NCBI RefSeq assembly: GCF_003234175.2
Contig: NZ_CP126257.1
Span: forward strand, 1,550,001 to 1,614,000
Direction of reading: 5' to 3'
DNA from: Curtobacterium sp. MCSS17_007
GTDB lineage: Bacteria > Actinomycetota > Actinomycetes > Actinomycetales > Microbacteriaceae
Length of the DNA stretch: 64,000 nt
Shown: one piece after another, positions 32,001 through 39,811 of the stretch
How positions within the stretch are numbered: position 1 is the first letter of the stretch
Layout: each line of letters starts with the position of its first letter
The notes under the pieces: generated by a model
The model's input: the letters and a program-made list of their open reading frames with translations, nothing else
Database searches by the model: none
What the model was told of the DNA's origin: nothing
Program-made: the position numbers and the translations under genes

Positions 32001-32370
32001 GGTCGTCGCCGCGCAGGTTGACGTCGCGCAGCGCGCCGGTCTCCGGGTCGCGTCGGGTGTCGACCTTGCCCCGCAGGTAGGTCAGCAGGTTGCGCTGGTC
32101 GGCGCTGCGCGCATGGCCCGTCGTCGCGTCGTTCGACGCGCCGTTGAACGGCACGTCCGACGGCATCATGACGGCCAGGTAGGCGTCCATGAGCGTCGAC
32201 TTCCCCGTTCCCGACGCACCCGAGATGAGGGTGGCGGTGCCGGACAGCTCGACCTGCCGGTGGCCGTGGAAGCCGCCCCAGTTGACGACCTGCATCGACT
32301 CCGCGCGCCACTGCGCGACGGTGTCGAAGAGCGCCGGCATCCCGCCGGCGTCGATCAGGGTGTCGGTCAT
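29005..32370 (-). CDS. jetC: JetC/MksB condensin ATPase
   Basis: A 1121-residue SMC-like ATPase. Walker A GASGTGKST is at about residues 51-59 (LISGASGTGKSTLMDAYLAV), the ABC signature LGDKSGGETQE at about 1018, and Walker B FAPVFLDEAF at about 1052. Between them are long Arg/Glu/Ala-rich coiled coils and a central hinge-like part (GIAPDSLPFVAELLDVLPAE, WRTAIESVLAPVARTLL). The architecture is that of MukB-like subunits of Wadjet (JetC), also called MksB or EptC, which extrude DNA loops with JetA and JetB. ATG overlaps the jetB stop. No jetD nuclease gene follows; a hairpin and intergenic repeats do. Confidence 0.92.
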   Translation of the reverse strand: MTDTLIDAGGMPALFDTVAQWRAESMQVVNWGGFHGHRQVELSGTATLISGASGTGKSTLMDAYLAVMMPSDVPFNGASNDATTGHARSADQRNLLTYLRGKVDTRRDPETGALRDVNLRGDDQNTWGAVAVTFRNDDERRFTVLRAYIVPKRARGVGDIQMTMATVDDTFDLRRLEEFVPSRFHHLELTGRVPGLVVRDTYQELAYTLQTRLGIGDSGGGNRAMRLLARIQAGQHLPTVDALYKSLVLETPGTYEAADRALAHFSALDEAYEAMDTEERKVRILSPIVDLHDEIARSKAAADALDGIATGAEVSPFAHWTASRKRALLDAEVERNGRERTAARADVAATEARHAAVEIELREAEARLRDQGGNALAQLEDRIDRRTRERDAVARARATFDERTTALGLSLTTEPDFTAAQATSHAFLGSYGSARAELDDRRDALTREEYPLLDRERTLRQERRSLEHRQGAMPLPMHEARLAMARAAGIAPDSLPFVAELLDVLPAEEQWRTAIESVLAPVARTLLVDEDQLSAFSEAIDSLQLPVRVQFEGVPTGPHLDLDGDPAMVSGKLAIKHSPFSTWVRERIESDRIDARCVASAGELGGGGRRVTLSGQLRDGRRGAHGDRRQSNVIGFTNEARMASVEQELAAIAQDLATLEARRTDVAQDIASLDALRAAHQHVVDATWDGIDVAGTDESLARLDAERQALLAADDGLRTLRESVARLRRSLDEAADRRAAARLSVTRLEERHAVLVDGQDAAAEILERFADSPALVPDEEQDRLLAEAFEEVGAPDGIDGFDDATRRLRRRLEERLAQALDGAAAASTALTLTFQRYQDAWPDPNLGTGVASYPDYHAILDQIVATGLHARRSEWRRRLSQWSGEDLVPLAGAFDRAVVEIEERLEPVNEILRELPFGANRDRLKIQIRRVTREDVTAFRRELRALSASVDTELTDDVLETRFRRLRRFMAVIRPDPAAPRGRTTQRDAVLDVRRHMEITAVRYDTDGNDLGVYSSLGDKSGGETQELVAFIVGAALRYQLGDETRPRPRFAPVFLDEAFIKADSEFAGRAVTAWLRLGFQLVVSAPLDKVTALEPSMERLLSMRKHPETGHSSITEIARG

Positions 32371-33194
32371 GCGTCCGCCTCGCCTTCGTCGTCGGTGTCG
32401 GAGGGCTCGGCCGGGAGGCCCGGTGCGGCCCCGGCGAGCACCGCGCCGTCCAGGGTGGTCGCCGTCACGGCCCCGGTCGCGTCGTCCCCGCCGGTCGCCT
32501 CTCCGCCGGTCGGCCTGCCCGCGCTGCCGGCCGCCGAGCGGAGCCACCGGTCGAGCTCGCGGAGCTGCTCGAGGGGGAGCAGCACCTCGACGACGCTGGC
32601 GACGCGGAAGCGGTCCGGGTCCGTCGTGCGGATGAGGATGCGGGCGGTGACGAGCCGGTCGACGGCCTTCGCCACGCGGGCCTCGTCGCGCGTGCGGTCC
32701 GTGGTGGCGGGCAGGAACCCGGTCACGTGCCCGAGGATCTCCGACCGGTCGACGACGACCTGGTCGAGCCCGGGCCGAGCATCGGCGCGCAGCCGCATCC
32801 GCAGGTAGACGAGGACGATCGTCTCCTCGCGGGTGTACGGCACGTCCCGGAGCAGCGTCGGGAAGGTCCGTCGCTGGCTCTCCGAGCGGGCCTGGCGCTT
32901 CCACGCGACCTCGCGGTCGCGGTCGACGTGCAGTTCGAGGAACAGGTCGTTCAACCGTGAGCGGAGCTGGTGCTCGCCGTCGGTGATCGCCCGCCACTCG
33001 TCCGCGTGGGTGCGCGCGCTCACGTAGGTGTGGCGGAGCAGTGCGACCAGGGCGCGACGCTGGGGCTCGTCGAGCCGGCCCTCGTCGCCCTCGAAGAGGG
33101 CGAAGCTCGTCTCGTCGCGCTCGTCGTCCTCGTGCAACGGGTCGAGGGTGTCCCCGTCCGTCTCGTCGACGGGAGCCGTCGTCGTGTCGCTCAC
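32367..33194 (-). CDS. jetB: JetB/MksE (DUF4194) condensin subunit
   Basis: A 275-residue protein. An acidic N-terminal stretch (ETDGDTLDPLHEDDERDET) is followed by the DUF4194 core of tandem winged helices: RRALVALLRHTYVSARTHAD, LFLELHVDRDREVAWKRQA, then YTREETIVLVYLRMRLRADA and AVDRLVTARILIRTTDPDRF with LLPLEQLRELDRWL. This is the kite subunit (MukE-like) that bridges the SMC heads and kleisin. A 65-residue Gly/Ala/Thr tail is extra. GTG overlaps the jetA stop (GTGA), and the stop overlaps the jetC start (ATGA), so the three genes are translationally coupled. Confidence 0.9.
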   Translation of the reverse strand: MSDTTTAPVDETDGDTLDPLHEDDERDETSFALFEGDEGRLDEPQRRALVALLRHTYVSARTHADEWRAITDGEHQLRSRLNDLFLELHVDRDREVAWKRQARSESQRRTFPTLLRDVPYTREETIVLVYLRMRLRADARPGLDQVVVDRSEILGHVTGFLPATTDRTRDEARVAKAVDRLVTARILIRTTDPDRFRVASVVEVLLPLEQLRELDRWLRSAAGSAGRPTGGEATGGDDATGAVTATTLDGAVLAGAAPGLPAEPSDTDDEGEADA

Positions 33195-34705
33195 CGTGCC
33201 TCCAGGCCGTTGTCGTCGTCGTGCTGGTGGTCCGTCCCTGCGCCCGTCAGGGTCGCGGTCGGCATGTAGAGGGTGACCGTCTCGCCGTCGGGACGCACCG
33301 TGCGGTGCGGCTCCACGTCGGTGGCGGCTTCGAAGTCGTCGTTGCCGGTGAGCAGGTGGGCGAGCCCGAACAGCTCGACCGGGCGGCGCTGCTCGGGCGG
33401 GAGGGCGTGGAAGGCCGACGCGCTGTCCGGCGCGTCGCGGAGCACGGCACGCAGCTCGGCGAGCAGCGGACCACCGTGGCGGCGGAGCGACGCGACGTCG
33501 AGCTCCTCGAAGACGTCGTCGTCCGGTTCCTCGATGGGCGGGGGGACGGCGTCGTTGTCGGGGTCGTGGAAGCGCTCGCGCAACGTGCCCACCTCGGCGG
33601 TGGCCGGCAGGAGCCCGAGCGGCACGCGGTCACGCGCGGTGCCCTGGTCGATCCAGGCCGCGAGCCCGCGGTTGACCGAGCGCAGGACGGCATCGAGCTC
33701 GCGGTCGCGGACCACGTCGTGCGCGACGATCTGGTCGCGGAGCGTCGCCGTGAGCTGCCGTCGCTGGGCGAGGACGTCCTCGATGCCCTGACGCAGGATG
33801 CTCACCGTGTTGCGGAAGGCGCGACGCTCGCCCGCGCCGAGCGACTCCGCGAACGGGTGCGCGAGGATCGTCGCGATGTCGTCGCGGAGCCGGAGGAGCA
33901 GGGCGTCGTCGCGCAGGAGTTCGAAGGCCCCCTCGAAGGCCCGACCCTCGGGAGTGGCCTGCATGAGGTCGTCGGTGCGAGCCAGGTAGTCGTCGAGGAT
34001 CTCGCCGATCGGGCGGACCTCCTGCCGGAAGTCCTCGACGATCGAGCGGTGCATCGTCGCGACCGCCTCCTCGACGCGCTTGAAGTCGCTCGGCAGCTGT
34101 CGGATGAGGTCCGAGATGTTGGTGTAGCCGTCGAGCATCCCGGCGTCGTCGACCTCGGTCACCTCGCCGCGCACCAGGCGCTCGCGCTGTGCCTGCAACT
34201 CGGCGATCTGCGCGTCGATCCGACGGACCTGGACGTCGGGGTCCGGTTCGGCGCGGGCCGCCCACCGGTGCACCGCGTCCACGATCATCGCCAGGCGGCT
34301 CTCGCTGATCAGGGCGCGGTCGGCGCTCAGGGCGTCCACGAGGCTCAGGGCCTCGAGCGCGTGGCTCGTCAGCGAGTACTGCTCGTCGGCGTCGGGGGAG
34401 TTGGAGCGCACGAGCCACTGCGCGGCGACCCAGTCACGGCAGAGTGCGCGGCCGTTCGGACGGGTGTCGGACTCACCCTCGCCCTGGTCGCTCGCCGGGA
34501 CCCGCGCACCGGTGGACTGCAGCCGGGCGACGTGCTCCTCGACCTGCAGGTGCATGCGGTCGGCCGGGACGTACTGCACGTCGCGGTCGAACACCGTGCG
34601 GAACACCGCGATGACGGCGGCGCTCGTCGGGCGGGACATCAGCCGGAGGGTCGGGCGGTCGAGCACCGCGCGCACGCGGGAGAACTCGAGGTCGACGTCG
34701 GTCAT
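33191..34705 (-). CDS. jetA: JetA/MksF (DUF3375) kleisin-like condensin subunit
   Basis: A 504-residue protein with the DUF3375 layout. The start FSRVRAVLDRPTLRLMSRPT is followed by SAAVIAVFRTVFDRDVQYVP and ADRMHLQVEEHVARL; a winged-helix-like part has YSLTSHALEALSLVDALSAD; the middle is coiled coil (RRIDAQIAELQAQRERLVRG) with DFRQEVRPIGEILDDYLART; the C-terminal third is acidic and ends in a low-complexity tail. It is the MukF-like kleisin that links the JetC dimer. ATG at 34705 has AAGGA five bases upstream. Transcription probably starts in the short gap after the tRNA-Val terminator, or reads through from it. Confidence 0.9.
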   Translation of the reverse strand: MTDVDLEFSRVRAVLDRPTLRLMSRPTSAAVIAVFRTVFDRDVQYVPADRMHLQVEEHVARLQSTGARVPASDQGEGESDTRPNGRALCRDWVAAQWLVRSNSPDADEQYSLTSHALEALSLVDALSADRALISESRLAMIVDAVHRWAARAEPDPDVQVRRIDAQIAELQAQRERLVRGEVTEVDDAGMLDGYTNISDLIRQLPSDFKRVEEAVATMHRSIVEDFRQEVRPIGEILDDYLARTDDLMQATPEGRAFEGAFELLRDDALLLRLRDDIATILAHPFAESLGAGERRAFRNTVSILRQGIEDVLAQRRQLTATLRDQIVAHDVVRDRELDAVLRSVNRGLAAWIDQGTARDRVPLGLLPATAEVGTLRERFHDPDNDAVPPPIEEPDDDVFEELDVASLRRHGGPLLAELRAVLRDAPDSASAFHALPPEQRRPVELFGLAHLLTGNDDFEAATDVEPHRTVRPDGETVTLYMPTATLTGAGTDHQHDDDNGLEAR

Positions 34706-34752
34706 GGGTCCTTGCTCTGACTTGCTCGTGCTGTGCTTCGTGGGGAACGACA

Positions 34753-34780
34753 AGAGCCCGACGCTGTTGCGCCGGGCTCT
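34753..34780 (-). terminator. Terminator of tRNA-Val(CAC)
   Basis: AGAGCCCG (34753-34760) and CGGGCTCT (34773-34780) form an 8-base stem with further partial pairing inside (GCG-CGC). It lies 11 bases after the tRNA on the minus strand and is followed in that direction by TTGTCG, a poor T-run. It separates the tRNA from jetA. Confidence 0.7.
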
Positions 34781-34790
34781 CGTGGTGGTG

Positions 34791-34863
34791 TGGGCGATAC
34801 CAGACTCGAACTGATGACCTCTTCGGTGTGAACGAAGCGCGCTACCAACTGCGCCAATCGCCC
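34791..34863 (-). tRNA. tRNA-Val (anticodon CAC)
   Basis: A 73-base cloverleaf on the minus strand. Acceptor arms GGGCGAT and ATCGCCC pair perfectly with an A discriminator; the D arm contains AGTTGGTA; the anticodon stem CTTCG/CGAAG holds the loop TTCACAC, giving CAC, which reads GTG codons; the T arm has GTTCGAGTC. CCA is not encoded. Confidence 0.95.
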
Positions 34864-35253
34864 CCTGCACTTGCGTGCCAGTCGATAGTAGCGGACGTTC
34901 GGCGCTCGACCGAACACGGCGCGTCACCCGGGTGTGGCGCGGGCGTGCCTCCTCGTTGCTCGGTTCCCGGTTCTCCGTTCTCGTTGGCAGCGGGGCGTGG
35001 CTGGTGGGATCGGGGAACCCCGAGGGGAACGGGCGTACCGAGTGGATCGGGACGACCAGGCACGCTCGATCTCGCCAGGCGCCGCAGTCGTCATGGGAAC
35101 GAACGGGCGCTGGAGGAAGCCTCGATCCGCATGAACGCGCGGGACACGCCCGGTGAACGGAGAGGATTTTGGCGGATGCTGCTCGGTTCGTATAGAGTTC
35201 TTCTCGTCGCCGCGACAGCGGAGAGACAGAAGCGGCCTCCGGGTCGCCGAAAT
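34864..35253. other. Intergenic region between divergent tRNA genes
   Basis: About 390 bases with no convincing gene: possible frames on both strands are Arg/Gly-rich shadows without ribosome sites. It contains the promoter of the plus-strand tRNA operon near its right end (35169-35196) and must also contain that of the minus-strand tRNA-Val. Nothing else recognised. Confidence 0.5.
35169..35196 (+). promoter_or_regulatory. Promoter of the tRNA-Gly/Cys/Val operon
   Basis: A TTGGCG -35 box (35169-35174) and TATAGA -10 box (35191-35196) are 16 bases apart; TTTTGG two bases earlier gives 18. The TATAGA is the best -10 box in this GC-rich region and would start a transcript with about a 50-base leader before tRNA-Gly. 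Confidence 0.6.
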
Positions 35254-35325
35254 GCGGATGTGGCGCAGCGGTAGCGCATCACCTTGCCAAGGTGAGGGTC
35301 GCGAGTTCGAATCTCGTCATCCGCT
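35254..35325 (+). tRNA. tRNA-Gly (anticodon GCC), copy 1
   Basis: Acceptor GCGGATG/CATCCGC with T discriminator, anticodon stem-loop ACCTTGCCAAGGT (anticodon GCC, reads GGC and GGT), and T arm GAGTTCGAATCTC. First of three tRNAs on the plus strand. The 72-base sequence is identical to the copy at 39922-39993. Confidence 0.96.
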
Positions 35326-35407
35326 CGAGTGTGGGAGTCTCCGGACCTCCACGACTCACCAGAGGGTATCCCACCGTTCGGGTACTCACGGAGACGTGAA
35401 CCTCGAT

Positions 35408-35478
35408 GGTGGGGTGGCCGAGAGGCTAGGCAGCGGCCTGCAAAGCCGTCCACGCGGGTTCGAATCCCGTCCCCACCT
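35408..35478 (+). tRNA. tRNA-Cys (anticodon GCA)
   Basis: Acceptor GGTGGGG/CCCCACC with T discriminator, D arm GAGAGGCTAGGC, anticodon loop CTGCAAA (GCA), T arm CGGGTTCGAATCCCG. Second gene of the tRNA operon. Confidence 0.95.
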
Positions 35479-35526
35479 CCAGCAACACCCTCCAAGATCC
35501 TGCAGGACTCCGGTCAGCAGATCTCT

Positions 35527-35598
35527 GGGCGATTGGCGCAGCGGTAGCGCGCTTCCCTGACACGGAAGAGGTCACTGGTTCGATCCCAGTATCGCCCA
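35527..35598 (+). tRNA. tRNA-Val (anticodon GAC)
   Basis: Acceptor GGGCGAT/ATCGCCC with A discriminator, anticodon stem CTTCC/GGAAG with loop CTGACAC (GAC), T arm CTGGTTCGATCCCAG. It has the same acceptor stem as the tRNA-Val(CAC) on the other strand, so the two cover GTC/GTT and GTG codons. Last gene before the terminator. Confidence 0.95.
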
Positions 35599-35605
35599 CA
35601 GTAGG

Positions 35606-35630
35606 AAACCCCCGGGAAACCGGGGGTTTT
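35606..35630 (+). terminator. Rho-independent terminator of the tRNA operon
   Basis: AAACCCCCGG and CCGGGGGTTT pair as a 10-base stem around GAAA, followed by TTTTCGTGTTT. It starts 8 bases after tRNA-Val and is the most classical terminator in the window. Confidence 0.92.
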
Positions 35631-35866
35631 CGTGTTTCACGCGTGCCGCTCCAGCTGCAACCCAGAGTGACGGCACGGTCGGGGCTCGTTCTGCCGAACC
35701 GCCGCGTCGTCGCCGTGTCGTCCCGTGAGACCTGCCCTTCGAGAAGTGCCACGCTTCATCGCGCCGGTCCGCCCGCACTGTTCCAGCCCACCGCATGCCG
35801 CGAGGTCCATGGCAGCCCGCGGGCTGCATCCTCTACCGTGGGCGCCGAACGAGGGGGAGCATCAGC

Positions 35867-36403
35867 ATGAGCCGGTTCAGCGACTGGTGGAAGTGGTTCA
35901 CCGCACCGCCGGAGCCGAGCGTCTTCGACGCGGGGCGTGCGTCCATCCAGTACCCGCCACTCGGCCGGAACGAGCTCGCCGCCTTCCACCGCTGCGAGAC
36001 ACACCTCCTCCGAGAGATCGTCGCAGCCCGGTCGTGGGGTCGGCAGGTGGAAGCCCGCGGTTCGCAGTTCCCGACGAATGGTTGGCTCATCATGCCGGGC
36101 CGGGTGTACTCGGCGTTGATGGACGACACCCGCGGCACCGGACCCCGGCCGCCGGTCATGGACGCCGTCGTCGCCTGGCTCGCCGACGCTGGCGCCGTGC
36201 AGCCGTTGCTGGAACGCACCCGAGACGACATCGCCACGTCGAACGTCGCCGAACGTCGCGCCGACCACGCCGGCTACGTCCCTGACGACGGCACCCGTGA
36301 ATGGGACCACGACACGTGGCAGGTCGATCCGGACCGGATGCTCGAGGTGTACCCGCACCTCGTCGAGGCGAACTCCGACTGGAAGCGCGCAGCGACGAGA
36401 TGA
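35867..36403 (+). CDS. Hypothetical protein (178 aa)
   Basis: The protein begins MSRFSDWWKWFTAPPEPSVF and contains RNELAAFHRCETHLLREIVA, WLIMPGRVYSALMDDT, VMDAVVAWLADAGAVQPLLE and a C-terminal TREWDHDTWQVDPDRMLEVY. It is soluble and mixed helical, with no membrane segment or catalytic motif. GAGGGGGAG lies 9 bases upstream of ATG 35867, supporting the start. It is followed by a lipoprotein gene on the same strand. No family recognised; composition is normal for the genome, so it is probably a real lineage-specific gene. Confidence 0.7.
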   Translation: MSRFSDWWKWFTAPPEPSVFDAGRASIQYPPLGRNELAAFHRCETHLLREIVAARSWGRQVEARGSQFPTNGWLIMPGRVYSALMDDTRGTGPRPPVMDAVVAWLADAGAVQPLLERTRDDIATSNVAERRADHAGYVPDDGTREWDHDTWQVDPDRMLEVYPHLVEANSDWKRAATR

Positions 36404-36543
36404 CCGTGAACCCGTAGGAGCCATCAGCTGCCGACGTCCCCTGCTCGAGGTGCGGGACAGCGTGCAGGTGCTGTCCTCGCCCGAGGGCACACCCCACGAT
36501 GACGGGGTCGCACGGGAGCCGTCGCGCACGGCATGACCGGCGG

Positions 36544-37050
36544 ATGCACGCCATCCGCCCGACGACCGCCGTAGCCGCCACGATCCTCGCCGGGGCGTCG
36601 CTCCTCACCGGCTGCAGCAGCCACGAGGACGCCGTGCCGAAGAACTACGGGCGCGCGTGGATGTCTCAGATGTCCTCGCAACTCGCCGGCGGCTTCGGTA
36701 ACGGTGGCGGCCGGCTCGTCGTCGGCGACGACAACCCGGAGAAGGCGACCGCCAGCATCGCGTTGCAGTACGACCTCGAGGGCCCGTACGACGTCCTCGC
36801 CGTCTGCCGGTCCACGAAGACCGTGCACCTCACGATGACCGCGTTCACCGCCATGACGGACGGCAGCGGTGCATCTCTCGCCACGAAGGAGCGCCTCGGC
36901 CAATCAGATGTCAACTGCGGTGCAACGATGCGCATCCCCATCGACGTGCCGAAGAACCGAGACGGCATCGCCCTCGACGCGTCCACCAGCGACCGATCCG
37001 AACGGGCACTGTTCGACGCGTTCATCGTCGCCCGCGGAGACCGCACCTGA
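36544..37050 (+). CDS. Putative lipoprotein (168 aa)
   Basis: The signal peptide MHAIRPTTAVAATILAGASL ends in the lipobox LLTGC (Cys at residue 24), so the mature protein should be lipid-anchored on the outside of the membrane. The mature domain has YGRAWMSQMSSQLAGGFGNG, ASIALQYDLEGPYDVLAVCR, TKTVHLTMTAF and LGQSDVNCGATMRIPIDV; two Cys residues could form a disulphide. The beta-rich pattern resembles small actinobacterial lipoproteins of unknown role. ATG at 36544 is preferred to the upstream ATG because it starts the signal peptide directly. Confidence 0.75.
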   Translation: MHAIRPTTAVAATILAGASLLTGCSSHEDAVPKNYGRAWMSQMSSQLAGGFGNGGGRLVVGDDNPEKATASIALQYDLEGPYDVLAVCRSTKTVHLTMTAFTAMTDGSGASLATKERLGQSDVNCGATMRIPIDVPKNRDGIALDASTSDRSERALFDAFIVARGDRT

Positions 37051-37273
37051 CCCCCGGGCCGCCAGCCGTCCGGCCATCGGACGATGCCGCTACGAGCGAC
37101 ACCACTTCGCCGGCATCCATGGCGCAGAGCAGCGGACTCGGCTGGTCCACCGCCCCCGGTCATCGCGTGGTGATCGCCACACCGGATGCCGCAGACCAGG
37201 TCTTCCCGATGGGTCCGGCGTCCGCAGGTGGTCACCCGTACGCTCGACGGTGGAGCGAGCGAGCGGGGGCGCC

Positions 37274-37689
37274 GTGCGGAACAGGCGGACGGCGGTCGTG
37301 GCAGACGGTGCCGCGACACTGCTGACGGCGACGGGCTGCTCGTCGTCGTTCTTCGAACCGCTCGCGGACCCCGTCGGCACATGGACACTGGCACCCGACG
37401 GTGGCAGCACCATCGTGATGCGCGCCGACCACACCTCCACGGCGTCGGGTGTCCCGCAGAGCATCACCTGCATCCACGAGGTGCCGACGGACGACTCCGA
37501 CGAGTGCTCGGCGGCTACCCGGTCGACTTCGCCGGCACGTGGGAACTGAACGAGGGGAACATCATCGAGATCCTCTTCGACGACGGCCACTTCATCCACA
37601 CGAGCGGTGTGCGCACCGGGAAGACCCTCGGCTTCTGGGTGGGAGACCGGGAACGCCCCGACCCGACGGACGAGTACGTCCACGACTGA
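37274..37689 (+). pseudogene. Frameshifted lipoprotein gene
   Basis: From GTG 37274 the first frame reads a signal-like stretch with lipobox (AATLLTATGCSS), then FFEPLADPVGTWTLAPDGGS, TIVMRADHTSTASGVPQSIT and CIHEVPTDDSDECS, after which it becomes random. A second frame then reads GGYPVDFAGTWELNEGNIIE, ILFDDGHFIHTSGVRTGKTL and GFWVGDRERPDPTDEYVHD to a stop at 37689. The two halves form one plausible lipocalin-like beta protein (GTWTL---TIVM and GTWEL---IIEIL repeats), so one base appears lost near 37500-37512. The hydrophobic core of the signal also contains an Asp, consistent with decay. A sequencing error is the alternative. Confidence 0.65.
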
Positions 37690-37799
37690 TCGGCCGCCGG
37701 ACCCTGCCTGCATGCCCGCCCCGCCACTGCACCGGTCCGGGACCTCCTCGCCGGCCACACGGCGACGCTGTGTCGGCGGTCTCCGGACGGTCGTCCGGC

Positions 37800-37827
37800 A
37801 GGCGCGGCACCGTCCGGCACCGCGCCT
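37800..37827 (-). terminator. Partial GACGGGAGGC-family hairpin after catalase
   Basis: AGGCGCGG and CCGCGCCT form the inner stem around 12 bases. The outer right arm CTCCCGTCC is conserved but the matching left arm has diverged. It lies 24 bases after the catalase stop codon on the minus strand. Confidence 0.55.
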
Positions 37828-37850
37828 CCCGTCCGCCCTGCGGTCGTGTC

Positions 37851-39506
37851 TCAGACGCGCACGGCCCGCTCGTCGGGGACGCAGTGGGTCATCAGGAGGC
37901 CGTCGACATCGCGACGGCCGTTGTGGCCCAGGTTCGCCAGGCGGTCGAGCTCGTCGTCGTCGAGGGTCTGCGACTGCAGCGGCGGCAGGTCCTTCACCTC
38001 GTCGAGTCCGATCCCGAGGCCCTCGCCGACACGCTGACCGAGGTCGTCCTCGACCATGTAGAAGTGCCACAGCATGCGCTCCTGCACGGCGCGTGCAGCC
38101 TGCGAGATGAGGTCCACGAAGTTCGCGACGAGGTCGTCGCGCTCCCAGTCCTCCAACAGCAGGTAGCGCTGGCCCGCCTGGGTGTAGTCGTTCGTCCGAG
38201 GGATGCGCTTGCGGGTGAGTCGGCCGACGATCTCCGGCCCCTGGTCGTCGTGCGTCGGGTACTCGGCCTCGCGCAGGCCGCCGGTGATCGACGGCTCGTA
38301 GTTGACGTGCGGGTTCTCGCCACCGTGGTCCTGGTGGTACGCCATCTGCCCGTCGCGCTGGTTGGTGGCGACCGCCGCGTTCTTCGGCGCGTTGACCGGC
38401 AGCTGGAGGTAGTTCGGGCCGACGCGGTAGCGCTGGGTGTCCGAGTACGAGAACGTCCGACCGACGAGCATCTTGTCGTCCGAGAAGTCGAGGCCGTCGA
38501 CGAGGACACCCGTGCCGAAGGAGAGCTGCTCGTTCTCGGCGAAGTGGTTCGTGACGTTCCGGTTCAGCACCATCTTGCCGACGGGCTTCGGTGGGAACTC
38601 GTTCTCGGGCCAGACCTTCGTGTCGTCGAGCGGGTCGAAGTCGAGCTCGGGGTGGTCGTGGTCGTCCATGAGCTGCACACGGAGCTCCCACTCGGGGTAC
38701 TCGCCGCGTTCGATCGCCTCGTAGAGGTCCTTCGACGCGTGCCCGAGGTCGCCGGCCTGCACGGCGGCGGCGTCGGCCTCGGTAATCGAGCTCACGCCGA
38801 CGGACGGGATCCAGTGGTACTTGACGAGCTTCGTGTCGCCGTCCGCGTTCACCCACTTGTAGGTGTTCACGCCGAAGCCCTGCTGCGTCCGGTAGTTCGC
38901 GGGGATCCCACGCGGGCTGAACAGGTTGACGAGCATGTGCATCGACTCGGGCGTCTGCGACATGAAGTCGAAGATGCGCGCGGGCTCCTGCCGGAAGGTG
39001 ACCGGGTCGGGCTTCAGCGAGTGGATGACGTCCGGGAACTTGATCGCGTCGCGGATGAAGAACACGCCGAGGTTGTTGCCGACGAGGTCCCAGTTGCCGT
39101 CCTCGGTGTAGAACTTCACCGCGAACCCGCGCGGGTCGCGGGCGGCCTCGGACGAGTCACGACCGCCGATCACGGTCGAGAACCGGATCGCCAGGTCGGT
39201 GCGCTTGCCGGCTTCCTGGAACAGCTTCGCGCGGGTGTACTGCGCGATCGGCTCGTCGCCCCAGGTGCCGGTGGCCTCGAAGTAGCCGAAGGCGACGGCC
39301 CCGCGCGCGTGCACGACCCGTTCCGGGATGCGCTCGCGGTCGAAGTGGCTGATCTTCTCGAGGAACTGGTAGTTCTCGAGCGTTGCGGGGCCGCGGGCTC
39401 CGACGGTGCGCTGGTTCTGGTTGTCGTGGACGGGGTGGCCCTGTCGGTTGGTCAGGACCTTGCGGTCGTCGCCCTCGGCGGGCGGCTGGCTGGAGACGTC
39501 GGTCAC
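37851..39506 (-). CDS. katA: Monofunctional haem catalase (clade of KatA)
   Basis: A 551-residue haem enzyme that dismutates hydrogen peroxide. The distal His lies in [20 protein letters not shown], the distal Asn in [12 protein letters not shown], and the proximal haem-ligand Tyr in [20 protein letters not shown], all intact. NADPH-binding-type residues and [20 protein letters not shown] complete the fold. The C-terminal extension (after residue 480) is of the short-subunit type. GTG at 39506 (VTDVSSQPP) has GAGAGGA upstream; an upstream in-frame GTG adds 21 residues and is less likely. It appears to be a single-gene unit; no OxyR or Fur gene adjoins it. Confidence 0.96.
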   Translation of the reverse strand: MTDVSSQPPAEGDDRKVLTNRQGHPVHDNQNQRTVGARGPATLENYQFLEKISHFDRERIPERVVHARGAVAFGYFEATGTWGDEPIAQYTRAKLFQEAGKRTDLAIRFSTVIGGRDSSEAARDPRGFAVKFYTEDGNWDLVGNNLGVFFIRDAIKFPDVIHSLKPDPVTFRQEPARIFDFMSQTPESMHMLVNLFSPRGIPANYRTQQGFGVNTYKWVNADGDTKLVKYHWIPSVGVSSITEADAAAVQAGDLGHASKDLYEAIERGEYPEWELRVQLMDDHDHPELDFDPLDDTKVWPENEFPPKPVGKMVLNRNVTNHFAENEQLSFGTGVLVDGLDFSDDKMLVGRTFSYSDTQRYRVGPNYLQLPVNAPKNAAVATNQRDGQMAYHQDHGGENPHVNYEPSITGGLREAEYPTHDDQGPEIVGRLTRKRIPRTNDYTQAGQRYLLLEDWERDDLVANFVDLISQAARAVQERMLWHFYMVEDDLGQRVGEGLGIGLDEVKDLPPLQSQTLDDDELDRLANLGHNGRRDVDGLLMTHCVPDERAVRV

Positions 39507-39604
39507 GTGCGTCGTCCTCTCTGCGTTGCGGTCGCGTGCACGTCCGACTCTGCTCGGGTCCAGGTGCACGCGTCATCGGCAGCGCCGGCCGGGGCCACCG
39601 CGGG

Positions 39605-39811
39605 TCAGACCGGGCGGTAGATCGCGATCGGGGGAGCGGACGGGTCGCCGTCGTCGTGCGCGTCGCCGGTCGCCAACCAGGTGCGGCCCTCGTGCTCGAT
39701 GGTCGTCGGGAGGTCCCCGTGGACCAGGATCCGCACCGCCGGGGAGTCGCCGTCGACGAGGTCGACCCCGTGGGCCTCGGTACCGCCCGGGTTGTCGTGC
39801 ACGTAGCTCAT
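39605..39811 (-). CDS. Small hypothetical protein (68 aa)
   Basis: MSYVHDNPGGTEAHGVDLVD, then GDSPAVRILVHGDLPTTIEH and EGRTWLATGDAHDDGDPSAP. Beta-rich and acidic, ending in IAIYRPV. It ends 99 bases before the catalase start on the same strand. No family recognised and no clear ribosome site; an ATG four codons earlier also fits. The protein-like pattern of alternating hydrophobic residues supports it moderately. Confidence 0.55.
   Translation of the reverse strand: MSYVHDNPGGTEAHGVDLVDGDSPAVRILVHGDLPTTIEHEGRTWLATGDAHDDGDPSAPPIAIYRPV

Noticed and set aside
27769..32808. Very long plus-strand open frame (over 1600 codons) opposite jetC
   Set aside because: It is the antisense shadow of jetC and neighbours, caused by high GC; composition is Arg/Glu/Gly/Val noise without domains.
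34791..35598. Prophage or integrase island at the tRNAs
   Set aside because: No integrase, no repeated tRNA end and no compositional break were seen.
35643..35870. Frame of 75 codons between the tRNA terminator and the 178-residue gene
   Set aside because: Ser/Arg/Pro-rich random composition and overlap with the well-supported start at 35867.
37119..37325. Plus-strand frame of 68 codons before the broken lipoprotein
   Set aside because: No ribosome site, low hydrophobic content, and it overlaps the lipoprotein signal region in another frame.
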